Source: Brevirhabdus sp.
GTDB taxonomy: Bacteria; Pseudomonadota; Alphaproteobacteria; Rhodobacterales; Rhodobacteraceae
Direction of reading: 5' to 3'
DNA: 64,000 bases
NCBI GenBank assembly: GCA_024637315.1
Contig: JAGXFH010000056.1
Coordinates: 1-64,000 of the forward strand
The notes under the pieces were generated by a model. That model had not been told where the DNA came from. It saw only the letters and a program-made list of their open reading frames with translations, and searched no databases. The position numbers were made by a program, and so were the translations under genes. Shown in pieces: positions 1 to 8,772 of the stretch (position 1 is its first letter; each line of letters opens with the position of its first letter).

Positions 1-14
1 GGCTGGTGGTCTTG

Positions 15-1607
15 TCAGACCGTGAAAAGACAGGCTTCGACCAATGCGGCGACCATTTCGACGTGGCCACCGGCGTCGACGCACACCCAATCCACGGGCA
101 TTTTCTCGCGCTCGAGTTGGGCGCGCAACACGTCGACATCCGCGTCAGAAGCGTCGCCGGAACGGGTGTCGACGCGACGCGTAAGCGTGGCAGGATCGGC
201 GCTCAGCCAGATGCCGTCGAAGGGAACCTCCATTCGATCGGCGAGCGAGCGAAAGGCCGCTCGCTGGAATTCAGAGAGAAAGGTGGCGTCAACGATTACG
301 CTATGCCGCGACCGCAGTACTTGCTCGGCCCGGTTCACCAACCGGGCGTATACGTCCCGTGTCGCTTCGGGCCGATAGGCTTCGTCAGGCAATCGTTCGA
401 ACGGGTCCACGCCGAACAGCCGCTTGCGTTGGAGATCGCTGCGCAGGTGGACGGCTCCGGGAGCCCGGCCCAGGCCTGGTGCAATACGTGTCGCGATTGT
501 CGTCTTGCCCGTGCCGGAGACACCGCCAATTGCCACAATCCGGGGCGGCAATGGCGAGAGATAGTCGATTGCCTGGTTGAGATAGTTCCGAGCGTCGCTG
601 GCGATCTCTTCCGATGCGGTACCCGACGCGGTCTGCACCGCTACCATCGAGCGGATCGCGGCCCGAATGCTCAGGAATAGTGGCAAGGCGGCAAGCCCGG
701 CGAAGTCTTCGGTTTCCCAGAGGTATCTGTTCAGAACCACATTCGCCTGGTCGGTCAAGCCGCGGTGCAACAGGTCCATGACCAGAAAAGCCAAGTCGTA
801 GAAGACGTCGCAAGTTCCAAGCCTTTCGTCGAATTCAAGCGCATCGAACGGAACCGTTTCACCTTCGATAATGACCAGGTTCTTGAGATGCAGATCGCCG
901 TGGCACCGCCGGACGTGCCCCGCTTTCGCACGTCGCGAAAGCATTGGAGCGACGTTGGTGAATACCTGTTCGGTTCGTTCGAAGAATTCCGCGAGCCGAT
1001 CTTGGCCGAGCGACGCTTTCATACCGGAAAAGGCATCGCGCAATTCTTCTGTGATCTCGCCGATCAGGACTGCCCCGTCGATTTCGCGTCGCTCGGCTGC
1101 CGCATGGTACTCGGCGGCGGCGGCACCGAGTTTCTCGGCGATCTTGGTCGTCAGATTCCCGGCATCGGCAATACAGGTCAGTTCTGCCTTATGCGGAAAC
1201 CGATGCATCCGAAGCGCGTACTCAACCGGTTCGCCCTTGCCGTCCAGCGCAAGTTGGTCTGAGGCTTCACGGGTAATCGCCACGACGCGGTCATAGATCA
1301 TCGGTGCCGCGGGCGCGTTCAGGGCGAGTTCACGCTCGATGACTTCGCGGCGCTTCTCGAGTGTGGTGAAGTCGAGGTAGTTGTATTTGACCGCCCGCTT
1401 GATCTTGAAGGCAAGATCTCGCGTGAGGAACACATGGGCAGAATGCGTCGTGATCAGCTCAATATCCGCATCGCACCCGTGCGTTGCCGGATCGCTCAAA
1501 AAGGTCACAACTTCAGTTTGATCGGTCAGATCAAGTTCCTCCCACGCCGCGGTTTGGTGCTTGCCTGCCGTGTCAGGTGCAGGACTACCCTGAGCGAATT
1601 CGTCCAA
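15..1607 (-). CDS. Bifunctional phosphotransferase-like / AAA-type P-loop kinase protein
   Basis: Product of 530 residues with two visible modules. The N-terminal two thirds resemble aminoglycoside-phosphotransferase-type kinases: a catalytic-loop motif HGDLHLKN near residue 237 is followed by FDALEFD, the usual metal-binding Asp region. The C-terminal third has a Walker A motif GGVSGTGKTT near residue 360 and resembles gluconate-kinase-like P-loop kinases. This fusion is common in proteobacteria and its substrate is unknown. The only upstream in-frame initiator is a TTG at 1605-1607 and no strong ribosome site is seen, so the true start may lie nearer the TDQTEVV segment. The gene stands alone at the window edge. 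The family is secure, the function is not. Confidence 0.85.
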   Translation of the reverse strand: MDEFAQGSPAPDTAGKHQTAAWEELDLTDQTEVVTFLSDPATHGCDADIELITTHSAHVFLTRDLAFKIKRAVKYNYLDFTTLEKRREVIERELALNAPAAPMIYDRVVAITREASDQLALDGKGEPVEYALRMHRFPHKAELTCIADAGNLTTKIAEKLGAAAAEYHAAAERREIDGAVLIGEITEELRDAFSGMKASLGQDRLAEFFERTEQVFTNVAPMLSRRAKAGHVRRCHGDLHLKNLVIIEGETVPFDALEFDERLGTCDVFYDLAFLVMDLLHRGLTDQANVVLNRYLWETEDFAGLAALPLFLSIRAAIRSMVAVQTASGTASEEIASDARNYLNQAIDYLSPLPPRIVAIGGVSGTGKTTIATRIAPGLGRAPGAVHLRSDLQRKRLFGVDPFERLPDEAYRPEATRDVYARLVNRAEQVLRSRHSVIVDATFLSEFQRAAFRSLADRMEVPFDGIWLSADPATLTRRVDTRSGDASDADVDVLRAQLEREKMPVDWVCVDAGGHVEMVAALVEACLFTV

Positions 1608-1749
1608 CCCTGTCCAGAGAGCTGGTCACTTCGGGGGCGCAAGCAGTCGAATGGGCGACACTCATTTGGCCAAGTTGCTGCTCAGCGCATCAAGGTCCGC
1701 TCTGACGGGCCGCGCCGCGGCGTCGCGATCCGTAGCGAAGGTCTGTTCA

Positions 1750-1976
1750 GGGCCGATTGTGTTGAAAAACTCCAAAGTGCGAAGCCCTTGTTTTTCTAGC
1801 GAAATCGCGTGACTTGCGAAAGACAGACTGGAATGTGGCTCGGAGGTGATGAAGTCGCTCAGCCGCGCCAAAGGCCGGACTTGGCCGACCCCCTCGCCAA
1901 AGCCAGCTACTCGGCCTTTGTAGAGAAAAATCTCTCGATTTTCCCCGAAACCGGAGTTTTTCAACACAATCGGCCG
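1750..1976. mobile_element. MITE-like element with 23-bp perfect terminal inverted repeats
   Basis: A perfect 23-bp inverted repeat lies at 1751-1773 (begins GGCCGATTGTG, ends AAAAACTCC) and 1953-1975. It is flanked by TCA at 1747-1749 and TCA at 1977-1979 if one extra terminal base is included at each end. The interior of about 180 bp is too short for a transposase and I recognise no protein in it. The end sequence with TTGAAAAACTC and a TNA-type 3-bp target duplication are reminiscent of IS5-family elements, which is inference. Read as a non-autonomous element or an internally deleted IS. Confidence 0.65.
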
Positions 1977-2333
1977 TCAGCGATTATTGCGCAATCTTTG
2001 ATCGCACACCACCAGTTCGACCTTGCTTTCCAGTTTAATCATCTCGTCAATGCGCAGCAGATGTCTTGGTAGCGGTGCCGGGATGGCCCTGAGGGGCTTA
2101 GATGTCGATGTCGCCGTGACCAATGGGTGAGCCTCTCCCTGTGCCTTAATGGCAGGGAAAGATTATTAGGCGGACAGGCAATGACATGTCTCCGGTTTAA
2201 AAAGGTTTCCCGATATTGGATGCGAACTAAAGATCCAGGAGTGAAAAAAATGAACAGAAAGGTAGCAAAAATGGTATCCGTAAAATTCTGTTCCAAAAAA
2301 ATCTATATTTTACAATAATCTCAGAGAGAATTT
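1977..2333. other. Intergenic stretch with no supported gene
   Basis: About 360 bases between the MITE-like element and tRNA-Ala. The DNA is AT-richer towards the tRNA, with A-runs near 2247 and 2297. A short plus-strand reading frame with an ATG at 2250 behind AGGAG-like bases is possible, but its product has no recognisable feature. No convincing promoter, terminator or RNA fold was seen. Confidence 0.4.
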
Positions 2334-2409
<76 letters not shown>

Positions 2410-2491
2410 ATTCGATGCGGGCGGCGCTGCCGCCCGCCCGCGCTTAGCTAGCGAAATGAGTGCGGCAGTTCAAGCCAAAATCGTAGCGCCG

Positions 2492-2809
2492 TCAGTCGTC
2501 GTCGTCGCTTGCGACATCGGCGATATCATCCAAGGAAACATCGTCGTCCTCGTCATCCTCAAGCAGATCGTCGTCGGCTTCGACCTCGACATCGTCGTCC
2601 TCGATCAGCAGTTCGACATCATCCGAATCTTTTTCGTCCTCTTCAACGACCTTGGCCTTTTCAGCAACTGCGACCCGGGTGCGCGTATTGGCATCCAGGG
2701 TGACCGTCTCGCCGGTATATGGGCTGACGATCGGTGTTTTGCCGAGGTCGTAGAATCGGCGTCCGGTTGTCGGGCAGATACGTTTGACGCCCCATTCTTC
2801 CTTGGGCAT
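2492..2809 (-). CDS. TIGR02300-type FYDLN-acid protein
   Basis: A 105-residue protein. The N-terminus MPKEEWGVKRICPTTGRRFYDL matches the alphaproteobacterial FYDLN-acid family: a Cys-containing, zinc-ribbon-like start with the FYDLNK/GKTPIVSPYTG segment, then a tail of about 45 residues that is almost entirely Asp and Glu. Function is unknown for the family. It lies just upstream of tRNA-Ala on the same strand and is divergent from the metallopeptidase gene at 2977. The extreme acidity of the tail is the family hallmark and not a frameshift. Confidence 0.9.
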   Translation of the reverse strand: MPKEEWGVKRICPTTGRRFYDLGKTPIVSPYTGETVTLDANTRTRVAVAEKAKVVEEDEKDSDDVELLIEDDDVEVEADDDLLEDDEDDDVSLDDIADVASDDDD

Positions 2810-2976
2810 GTGATACCCCTTTCCTCATCCGCAATTTCAGAGATTTTCCGCCCTCTGCCACACTGACAGCGGGGTGTCAAAGCCTTTCAGGTCTTTTGCT
2901 GCCGAACCGCGTTACCGGTGGCATGTTGCCACTGCAATGCGGTAGTATTGGCGCAAAGGCAAGAGCAGAGGCGCAT

Positions 2977-3669
2977 ATGGGGCAGGTAGTTCTTTCCGGT
3001 GATCCCCCGATCGAGATCAAGCTTCGCCGATCGGCACGGACGCGGCGGATTTCGTTACGTGTATCGCGGCTGAATGGGCAAGTGACGCTCTCGCTGCCGA
3101 ACTGGACAGCAGAGCCCGAAGCACTGGCTTTCGTACGAGAAAAAGAGGACTGGATACGGCGCAATCTGTCCGAACGAATCGAACCGAGTGTGCCGGTGCT
3201 TGGCGGCATGCTTATGTTCGAGGGCTACGAGGTTGCGGTCGAATCGCACCGCGCACGTTCGGTGCGCTTGGAGAACGGGCGTTTGCTCGTGCCAGGTGCG
3301 CCCGAACAGGTGGGCGCTCGGATCGGGGCGTTTATGAAGTTTGCGGCACGCGACCGGCTGAACGCAGCCGTAGATCGCTATTCGGGGCTGGTCGGGCGGA
3401 AGGTCATGCGGATCACGCTGCGGGATACACGTTCTCGTTGGGGATCTTGCACCAATGACGGGCGACTGATGTTTTCCTGGCGTCTGATCATGGCGCCGCC
3501 CGCGGTACTGGATTATGTCGCGGCGCATGAAGTGGCGCATCTCGTCGAAATGAACCACTCACCGGCCTATTGGGCGGTGGTCCGACGTATCTGCCCCGGA
3601 TACGAGGTACAGCGGCGCTGGTTGCGGGTGCATGGACGAGAGTTGCATGCGGTACGGTTCGGTGATTGA
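2977..3669 (+). CDS. YgjP-type (DUF45) M48-like metallopeptidase
   Basis: A 230-residue protein starting MGQVVLSGDPPIEIKLRRS, which is the normal N-terminus of the YgjP/DUF45 family. An upstream in-frame start at 2896 would add an unlikely leader. The C-terminal zinc site HEVAHLVEMNHSPAYW (HExxH plus a downstream His) and the segment TRSRWGSCTNDGRLMFSWRL are diagnostic. The protein is presumably a cytoplasmic metal-dependent peptidase of unknown substrate. A GntR regulator gene begins 15 bases after its stop, suggesting co-transcription. Confidence 0.88.
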   Translation: MGQVVLSGDPPIEIKLRRSARTRRISLRVSRLNGQVTLSLPNWTAEPEALAFVREKEDWIRRNLSERIEPSVPVLGGMLMFEGYEVAVESHRARSVRLENGRLLVPGAPEQVGARIGAFMKFAARDRLNAAVDRYSGLVGRKVMRITLRDTRSRWGSCTNDGRLMFSWRLIMAPPAVLDYVAAHEVAHLVEMNHSPAYWAVVRRICPGYEVQRRWLRVHGRELHAVRFGD

Positions 3670-3684
3670 CCGGCGGGCGGCCGC

Positions 3685-4353
3685 GTGGTTTCTGGCTCCA
3701 TGCTGATCCAGTCCAAGCCTTCTGACGCGAATGCGGCGGCGCATGACCGGATCTACCGGACCTTGCGGGTGCAGATCATGCATGGCGTATTGCCACCCGG
3801 CGAAGCACTGACCTTGCGGGGGATCGGCAAACGCTTCGATGTGTCGATGACCCCGGCGCGTGAGGCGCTGCGACGACTTGTTGCGGAGGGCGCGCTGAGC
3901 CTCTCGGCTTCGGGGCGGGTGGCCACGCCGGAACTAACGAATGAGCGGATCGAGGAATTGGCGGCCGTGCGGGCGCTGTTGGAGCCGGAACTGGCCAGCA
4001 GGGCCTTGCCGCGGGCGCATATGGCGTTGATCGAAAGATTGCAGAGCATCAATGGCGCCATCGCCGAGGTGGTCGCGAAGGGCGATGCCATTGGCTATAT
4101 CCGCGCCAATCTGGAATTCCACCGCACACTCTATCTGCGGGCGCAAGCGCCTGCAATGCTGGCGATGGTCGAGACGGTCTGGTTGCAACTCGGCCCCACG
4201 ATGCGGTCATTGTACGGGCGAATGCAGCGGACCGATCTGCCGCAGCATCACCGATCCATCGTGGCGGCGCTAAAGGCCGGCGATGAGCCCGGCCTGCGGC
4301 TGGCGGTGCGCACGGATGTCACGCAGGGATTGCGGATGCTGGTTGTCGAGTAG
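3685..4353 (+). CDS. GntR-family transcriptional regulator (FCD domain)
   Basis: A 222-residue protein. Residues from about 20 to 90 form a winged helix (HDRIYRTLRVQIMHGVLPPGEALTLRGIGKRFDVSMTPAREALRRL), typical of GntR DNA-binding domains. The rest is the all-helical FCD ligand domain found in FadR/VanR-type regulators. The GTG at 3685 and an in-frame ATG at 3700 (MLIQSKPSD) are both possible starts. The effector is unknown; such proteins often sense organic acids. Its location beside lpd and the TCA block makes a role in central carbon control conceivable, but this is position only. Confidence 0.88.
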   Translation: MVSGSMLIQSKPSDANAAAHDRIYRTLRVQIMHGVLPPGEALTLRGIGKRFDVSMTPAREALRRLVAEGALSLSASGRVATPELTNERIEELAAVRALLEPELASRALPRAHMALIERLQSINGAIAEVVAKGDAIGYIRANLEFHRTLYLRAQAPAMLAMVETVWLQLGPTMRSLYGRMQRTDLPQHHRSIVAALKAGDEPGLRLAVRTDVTQGLRMLVVE

Positions 4354-4473
4354 GGTCTGACCGGCATTGCGATCCGACCGGCGAGAGAGCAGTCTGCACT
4401 CCTGCTTCTGAGAGCTGATCACCCCCCGTGGATGCTTCTGAACGTAAGACGTTGGTTGCCTGACCCTTCAACG

Positions 4474-5862
4474 TCAAGCGTGAATAGGGCCGTCACCACA
4501 AGCGAGAGCGGCTTCGCGCACGGCTTCGGAATAGGTCGGGTGGGCGTGGCAGGTCAGCGCCAGATCCTGGGCTGAAGCGCCGAACTCCATCGCGACGCAA
4601 ATCTCATGAATCAGGTCTCCGGCAGCGGGGCCTATGATGTGTGCGCCAAGGATGCGGTCGGTTTGCTTGTCGGCGAGGATCTTGACGAAACCGTCGCCTG
4701 CAAATACCGCCTTGGCGCGACCGTTGCCCATGAAGGAAAACTTGCCGACTTTGTAGGCGCGGCCCTCTTCCTTGAGCTGCTGTTCGGTCTTTCCCACGTT
4801 TGAAACTTCGGGATGGGTGTAGATCACGCCTGGGATAACCCCGTAGTTCACGTGACCTTTCTTGCCCGCCAGAACCTCGGCAACTGCCATGCCTTCGTCT
4901 TCGGCTTTATGGGCAAGCATCGGGCCGTCGATAGCGTCGCCGATTGCGTAGATGCCTTTGACATTGGTCTGCCAGTGATCGTCGGTTTCGATCTGGCCGC
5001 GTTTGGAAAGCCTGACGCCCAGATCGTCAAGACCAAGGCCATTGGTATAGGGCTTGCGGCCGATGGCGACCAGAACCGTATCAGCCTCGAGGGTGTGTTC
5101 GCTGTCGTCCTTGCGGAGCTTGTAGGTGATCTTGGCCTTGGTCTTCAGCGCCTCGACGCTTTGGACGGCTGCGCCCATGGTGAAGTCGAATCCCTGCTTT
5201 TTCAGGATTCTTTGAAAAGTCTTCTGCACTTCGCCATCCATGCCGGGGGTGATGGCGTCGAGATACTCAATGACCGTGACCTGCGCGCCGAGACGCGCGT
5301 AGACCGAGCCAAGCTCGAGGCCGATCACGCCTGCGCCGATCACCACGAGTTTCTTCGGTATCTTGCCGAGATCAAGCGCGCCGGTGGAGGTGATAACGGT
5401 CTTCTCGTCGACCTCGACTCCCGCCAGAGAAGCGGATTCAGAGCCCGTTGCGATGACGATGTTCTTCGCCTCGTGCACCTCGTCGCCAACCTTGACCTTG
5501 CCTTCTCCGGGGATCGAGGCCCAGCCCTTGAGCCAGTCTATCTTGTTCTTTTTGAAAAGGAATTCGATACCCTTGGTGTTCTGGCCGACAACGTCATCCT
5601 TATAGGCCAGCATTGCCTTCCAATCGACCGAGGGCGATTTGCCCTTAAGGCCCATGGTCGCGAAGTTATGCTCTGCCTCGTGCAACATGTGGGTGGCGTG
5701 TAGCAGTGCCTTTGAGGGGATACAGCCGACGTTCAGGCAAGTGCCGCCAAGCGTCTCGCGGCCCTCGACTACGGCGGTTTTCAAACCGAGCTGAGCGCAG
5801 CGAATGGCGCAGACATACCCGCCGGGGCCGGCTCCGATGATGATTACGTCATAGCTTGCCAT
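4474..5862 (-). CDS. lpdA: Dihydrolipoyl dehydrogenase (E3)
   Basis: A 462-residue flavoprotein that reoxidises dihydrolipoamide on the 2-oxoglutarate dehydrogenase complex, passing electrons to NAD+. Visible features: FAD-binding [12 protein letters not shown] at the N-terminus, the redox disulfide [13 protein letters not shown] near residue 45, a second dinucleotide fold [17 protein letters not shown] near residue 185, and the C-terminal dimer-interface catalytic pair HAHPTYSE. It is the last gene of the minus-strand TCA block. A 14-bp palindrome and an AT-rich gap precede it, so it may have its own promoter. Length and motifs are normal. Confidence 0.97.
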   Translation of the reverse strand: MASYDVIIIGAGPGGYVCAIRCAQLGLKTAVVEGRETLGGTCLNVGCIPSKALLHATHMLHEAEHNFATMGLKGKSPSVDWKAMLAYKDDVVGQNTKGIEFLFKKNKIDWLKGWASIPGEGKVKVGDEVHEAKNIVIATGSESASLAGVEVDEKTVITSTGALDLGKIPKKLVVIGAGVIGLELGSVYARLGAQVTVIEYLDAITPGMDGEVQKTFQRILKKQGFDFTMGAAVQSVEALKTKAKITYKLRKDDSEHTLEADTVLVAIGRKPYTNGLGLDDLGVRLSKRGQIETDDHWQTNVKGIYAIGDAIDGPMLAHKAEDEGMAVAEVLAGKKGHVNYGVIPGVIYTHPEVSNVGKTEQQLKEEGRAYKVGKFSFMGNGRAKAVFAGDGFVKILADKQTDRILGAHIIGPAAGDLIHEICVAMEFGASAQDLALTCHAHPTYSEAVREAALACGDGPIHA

Positions 5863-5951
5863 TGGGCTCTCCTACGCATGCCTATTACATTTTCTTAAAA
5901 ACTTTGATGTTTTTCATGACCTGTTCTTCGAAATATTACAACAGTCATAGG

Positions 5952-5965
5952 GGTATCATGATACC
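5952..5965. promoter_or_regulatory. 14-bp perfect palindrome upstream of lpdA
   Basis: GGTATCATGATACC is a perfect palindrome about 90 bases upstream of the lpdA start, touching the stop codon of the preceding MAPEG gene. The AT-rich stretch between it and lpdA could hold a promoter, so it could be an operator. No factor is known to me for this exact sequence. Confidence 0.35.
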
Positions 5966-6369
5966 AGTGCGGCCAAAATCATCAGCGTCGTTGCCGCGAA
6001 CCCGACCAGCCAGATCAGCGATCGCCAAGGACGCCAGCCGAAAGCGTAGGCTGGGACGTAGAGTACCCGCGCGCCGAGATAGATCCAGGCGCAGGCGGCG
6101 GTGAATGCGGTTGACTGGTCCGACAGGGTGACGACGACCACGGCGAGGGTGAAGAGGATCAGTCCCTCGAAGTGATTGTTCATCGCCCGAAACAGCCGCG
6201 CGGTGCGGGTCGATACCTGATCGATCAGATCGCCACCCAGGCGGTCGCGGTCGCGCGGGCTCGTGGTCTTGCCGGGGCCAAGTTCCAGATTGGCGGGAAC
6301 CGACATCAGCACGTACTGGATAACCTGCAAGAGACCCGCAAAGGCCAGGGCGGTCACTTCGGCCGTCAT
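5956..6369 (-). CDS. MAPEG family membrane protein (second copy)
   Basis: A 137-residue integral membrane protein with about four hydrophobic segments and the MAPEG signature (ANLELGPGKTTSPRDRDRLGG, then RTARLFRAMNNHFEGLILF, then ARVLYVPAYAFGWRPWRSLIWLVGF). MAPEG proteins include glutathione-dependent enzymes, but the bacterial short forms are uncharacterised. Its start lies 5 bases after the stop of a homologous MAPEG gene at 6375-6764. The two share the N-terminal Arg-Asn region and the PAYAFG-LAWLVGF end, so they look like a tandem duplication. Confidence 0.85.
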   Translation of the reverse strand: MTAEVTALAFAGLLQVIQYVLMSVPANLELGPGKTTSPRDRDRLGGDLIDQVSTRTARLFRAMNNHFEGLILFTLAVVVVTLSDQSTAFTAACAWIYLGARVLYVPAYAFGWRPWRSLIWLVGFAATTLMILAALVS

Positions 6370-6374
6370 GCCGG

Positions 6375-6764
6375 TCAGAGCGCCAGGAAGTAGAGGATGG
6401 CGGTGGCGGCGAAACCGACGAGCCAGGCGAGGGTGCGAATGCCGGTGATGCCGAAAGCGTAGGCTGGCAGATAGACCACACGGGCGATCAGGAAGAGTTG
6501 GGCGGCCATCAGCGAGGCATCCGAGAACGTATCGCGGACGGCAAGGATCAGGATCGCCGGGGCGAAGAGGGTCATCGCGATCACCGAGTTGTTGAGCGCG
6601 CGTTCCAGCCGCGCGGTCATACCGGCGGCCTGCCGGCCCTCGTCGCGGGAGGACATCAGGTAGCCCATGCCCAACTGGCCCATCGCGCCGGTGGTTTGCA
6701 ACAGGACGGTCAGGGCGACGAGCAGGCCATAAATCGCCAGAAGCGAGAGTTCATCGGTGAACAT
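6375..6764 (-). CDS. MAPEG family membrane protein (first copy)
   Basis: A 129-residue hydrophobic protein; the start MFTDELSLLAIYG at 6764 is preferred over an upstream ATG at 6791 that adds a polar leader. Family features are the LERALNNSVIAMTLFAPAILIL helix with the conserved Arg/Asn pair and ARVVYLPAYAFGITGIRTLAWLVGFAAT. It sits directly upstream of the second MAPEG gene and is probably co-transcribed with it. The pair lies between the small gene at 6888 and lpdA and has no obvious metabolic tie to 2-oxoglutarate dehydrogenase. Confidence 0.85.
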   Translation of the reverse strand: MFTDELSLLAIYGLLVALTVLLQTTGAMGQLGMGYLMSSRDEGRQAAGMTARLERALNNSVIAMTLFAPAILILAVRDTFSDASLMAAQLFLIARVVYLPAYAFGITGIRTLAWLVGFAATAILYFLAL

Positions 6765-6887
6765 GAAAGTGATCCCGTGGTTTGTTTTCAAGACCGAGGT
6801 TAGCAGAGTGGCGCGTGGCGGCTAGAGCGAGATGACATTCTGGACCATCATATCTCAATCAAGGTAAAGCAAACTGGCTCCACCGGG

Positions 6888-7130
6888 TCAGGCGACCTGC
6901 AGGAAGTCGGCGGTGACAGCCTGTCCGAAGCCGGTTTCCCGGTCCAGCCAGGCCTGCGCGCGGTCGCGGTCATTGGCCTTGAAAAGTGCCACGGCGGCCG
7001 AGGGCGTATCGGCGTCGCGCCAGAGTTGCAGGAGGGTGAGGCCGGCCTGCGAGCGGTTCTCGGTGTCCTTGTCGAACTCGATTTTCCAGCTGGGGTAGTC
7101 TCTCGTGTCGAAGCGGGCGAGAAGGTGCAT
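6888..7130 (-). CDS. Small conserved hypothetical protein (80 aa)
   Basis: Begins MHLLARFDTRDYPSWKIEFDKDTENRSQAG and ends FGQAVTADFLQVA. It is soluble, mixed alpha/beta in character, and resembles small dimeric alpha-beta barrel-like proteins of Rhodobacterales; I do not recognise a named family with certainty. A clear AAGGAG ribosome site precedes the ATG by eight bases. Upstream lies a 20-bp perfect palindrome (7201-7220), so it probably has its own regulated promoter. Confidence 0.7.
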   Translation of the reverse strand: MHLLARFDTRDYPSWKIEFDKDTENRSQAGLTLLQLWRDADTPSAAVALFKANDRDRAQAWLDRETGFGQAVTADFLQVA

Positions 7131-7200
7131 CGAGTGGCTCCTTTGGTGTGGGGGTCATTTTCAGAACCGCCGGGGATGCGAACTTGTTCCGGAATTTCTC

Positions 7201-7220
7201 CCTGTCCACATGTGGACAGG
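7201..7220. promoter_or_regulatory. 20-bp perfect palindrome, candidate operator
   Basis: CCTGTCCACATGTGGACAGG is a perfect palindrome centred about 80 bases upstream of the start of the 80-aa gene at 7130. AT-rich DNA with promoter-like TTGATT and CATATT hexamers lies further upstream on the minus strand. A palindrome this long and without a spacer is typical of a dimeric repressor site or a hairpin. Confidence 0.5.
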
Positions 7221-7260
7221 ATGGGAATATGTTTAAAATCAATGAGTTGGGAAATTTCGT

Positions 7261-7533
7261 TCAGGATTTGTTAACGGATCTCATGTGGCGGTCGGTGCGG
7301 GTTGACACCAGGGGTAGGCACGGCCTCGGCGGCTGATGCCAGGATGGCGGGCTGAAGCCCGGCCCTGTCCCTTGAGCAACTGCGTCGATCAAAACGGCTA
7401 TGTCCAAATCGCTGTCTGGAGTTGCGTTGCCTTTTGCACAAGAGCCTAACAGCCAAGCTTTCGAGATTGCCGATTGAGCCTGCGCCCATTCGGCAACCTC
7501 CGAATGCCAACCATCTTGAAAACCCAGGTTCAC
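7261..7533 (-). pseudogene. Truncated nucleotidyltransferase-domain gene
   Basis: The 90-residue reading frame contains the MNT-type nucleotidyltransferase signature WLLGSCAKGNATPDSDLDIAVLID (GS motif followed by DLD metal site) at residues 28-51, then loses similarity. The remaining codons run through a REP-like hairpin (7346-7364), whose translation GPGFSPPSW is not part of the family. Full proteins of this family are about 100-140 residues and usually pair with a HEPN partner, absent here. A GTG start overlaps the sucB stop by four bases. Read as a remnant cut off by the repeat. Confidence 0.6.
7346..7364. repeat. REP-like palindromic repeat
   Basis: GGCGGGCTGAAGCCCGGCC forms a short hairpin (GGGCT/AGCCC around GA). 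Sequences of this GGGCTGAAGCCC type are widespread REP-like elements in proteobacterial intergenic DNA. It sits at the broken 3' end of the nucleotidyltransferase fragment. Confidence 0.5.
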
Positions 7534-8768
7534 AAATCCATCAGCAATCGGCGCGGATCCTCCAGCGCCTCTTTCACCCGGACGAGGAACGTCACAGCAC
7601 CCTTACCGTCCACGACCCGGTGGTCGTAGCTGAGGGCGAGGTACATCATCGGGCGGATCACGATCTCTCCCTTTTCCACCACGGGGCGGTCCTGGATCTT
7701 GTGCATACCCAGGATACCACTCTGCGGAGGGTTCAGAATCGGGGAGGACATCAAACTGCCATACACACCACCGTTCGAGATGGTGAAGGTGCCGCCCTGC
7801 ATCTCGGCCATCGAGAGTTTGCCGTCGCGGGCGCGCAGGCCAAGTTCGGAGATCTTTTTCTCGATCTGGGCAAAGGACATCGCGTCGGCGTCGCGCACCA
7901 CCGGGACGACAAGGCCATTGGGCGTACCGACGGCGACGCCCATATGCACGAAGTTCTTGTACACGATATCGGTGCCGTCGATCTCGGCGTTCACTTCCGG
8001 CACCTCGTTCAGCGCGTGGCAGCAGGCCTTGGTGAAGAACGACATGAAGCCCAGCTTGACGCCGTGTTTCTTCTCGAAGAGATCCTTGTATTCCGAACGC
8101 AGGTCCATGACCGCGCTCATGTCGACCTCGTTGTAGGTCGTGAGCATCGCGGCGGTGTTCTGGGCGTCCTTCAGGCGGCGGGCAATGGTCTGGCGAAGGC
8201 GGGTCATCTTGACCCGTTCCTCGCGATCGCTGTCCTCGGCCGCCACCGGCGCGCGGGGCGCGGCGGGCGCCTCGGACTCTGCGGGGATAGAGGCCAGCGC
8301 CTTTTGAACATCCTCTTTCATGATGCGCCCGTCGCGGCCCGAGCCGGTTACCTGGTCGGCGGTCAGGTTCGCTTCGGCCATCGCCTTTTTCGCGGCGGGG
8401 GCGTCTTCGACATCCTTGGATTTGTCCTTGGCAGCTGGCTTGACCTCTTCCTTCGGTGCGGCCTTCTTGTCGTCTTTCTTGTCGTCTTCCTTGGCTTCGG
8501 ATTTTGCTTCCTTGGCAGGCTCGGCGCCTGCGCCTTCCTCGATCGTGGCCAATAGCGCATCGACGCCGACCGTCTCGCCCTCGGCGGCGACGATTTCACC
8601 GAGTTTGCCGGCAACGGGCGAGGGTACTTCGACCGTCACCTTGTCGGTTTCAAGTTCGCACAGCATTTCGTCGACCGCCACGGCATCGCCGGGTTTCTTG
8701 AACCATGTGGCGATGGTGGCTTCGGTGACGCTTTCGCCAAGCGTCGGGACGCGGACTTCTACAGACAT
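7530..8768 (-). CDS. sucB: 2-oxoglutarate dehydrogenase E2, dihydrolipoyllysine succinyltransferase
   Basis: A 412-residue E2 core of the 2-oxoglutarate dehydrogenase complex, transferring succinyl groups to CoA. Domain order: lipoyl domain (residues 1-80) with the lipoylated lysine in [15 protein letters not shown]; a charged Ala/Lys/Glu linker of about 50 residues; a peripheral-subunit-binding domain with [17 protein letters not shown]; and a catalytic domain ending in [16 protein letters not shown], which carries the active-site His and Asp. The gene starts four bases after the sucA stop, so the two are translated together. Normal length. Confidence 0.97.
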   Translation of the reverse strand: MSVEVRVPTLGESVTEATIATWFKKPGDAVAVDEMLCELETDKVTVEVPSPVAGKLGEIVAAEGETVGVDALLATIEEGAGAEPAKEAKSEAKEDDKKDDKKAAPKEEVKPAAKDKSKDVEDAPAAKKAMAEANLTADQVTGSGRDGRIMKEDVQKALASIPAESEAPAAPRAPVAAEDSDREERVKMTRLRQTIARRLKDAQNTAAMLTTYNEVDMSAVMDLRSEYKDLFEKKHGVKLGFMSFFTKACCHALNEVPEVNAEIDGTDIVYKNFVHMGVAVGTPNGLVVPVVRDADAMSFAQIEKKISELGLRARDGKLSMAEMQGGTFTISNGGVYGSLMSSPILNPPQSGILGMHKIQDRPVVEKGEIVIRPMMYLALSYDHRVVDGKGAVTFLVRVKEALEDPRRLLMDL

Positions 8769-8772
8769 GTTA

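Noticed and set aside
1662-1967. 101-codon minus-strand frame over the MITE-like element
   Set aside because: It begins within the right end and runs through the inverted repeat; no family resemblance or ribosome site. Explained by the element.
2492-2660. Suspicion that the Asp/Glu-only tail of the FYDLN protein is a frameshift artefact
   Set aside because: An acidic tail is the known hallmark of this family and the frame is maintained to a normal stop.
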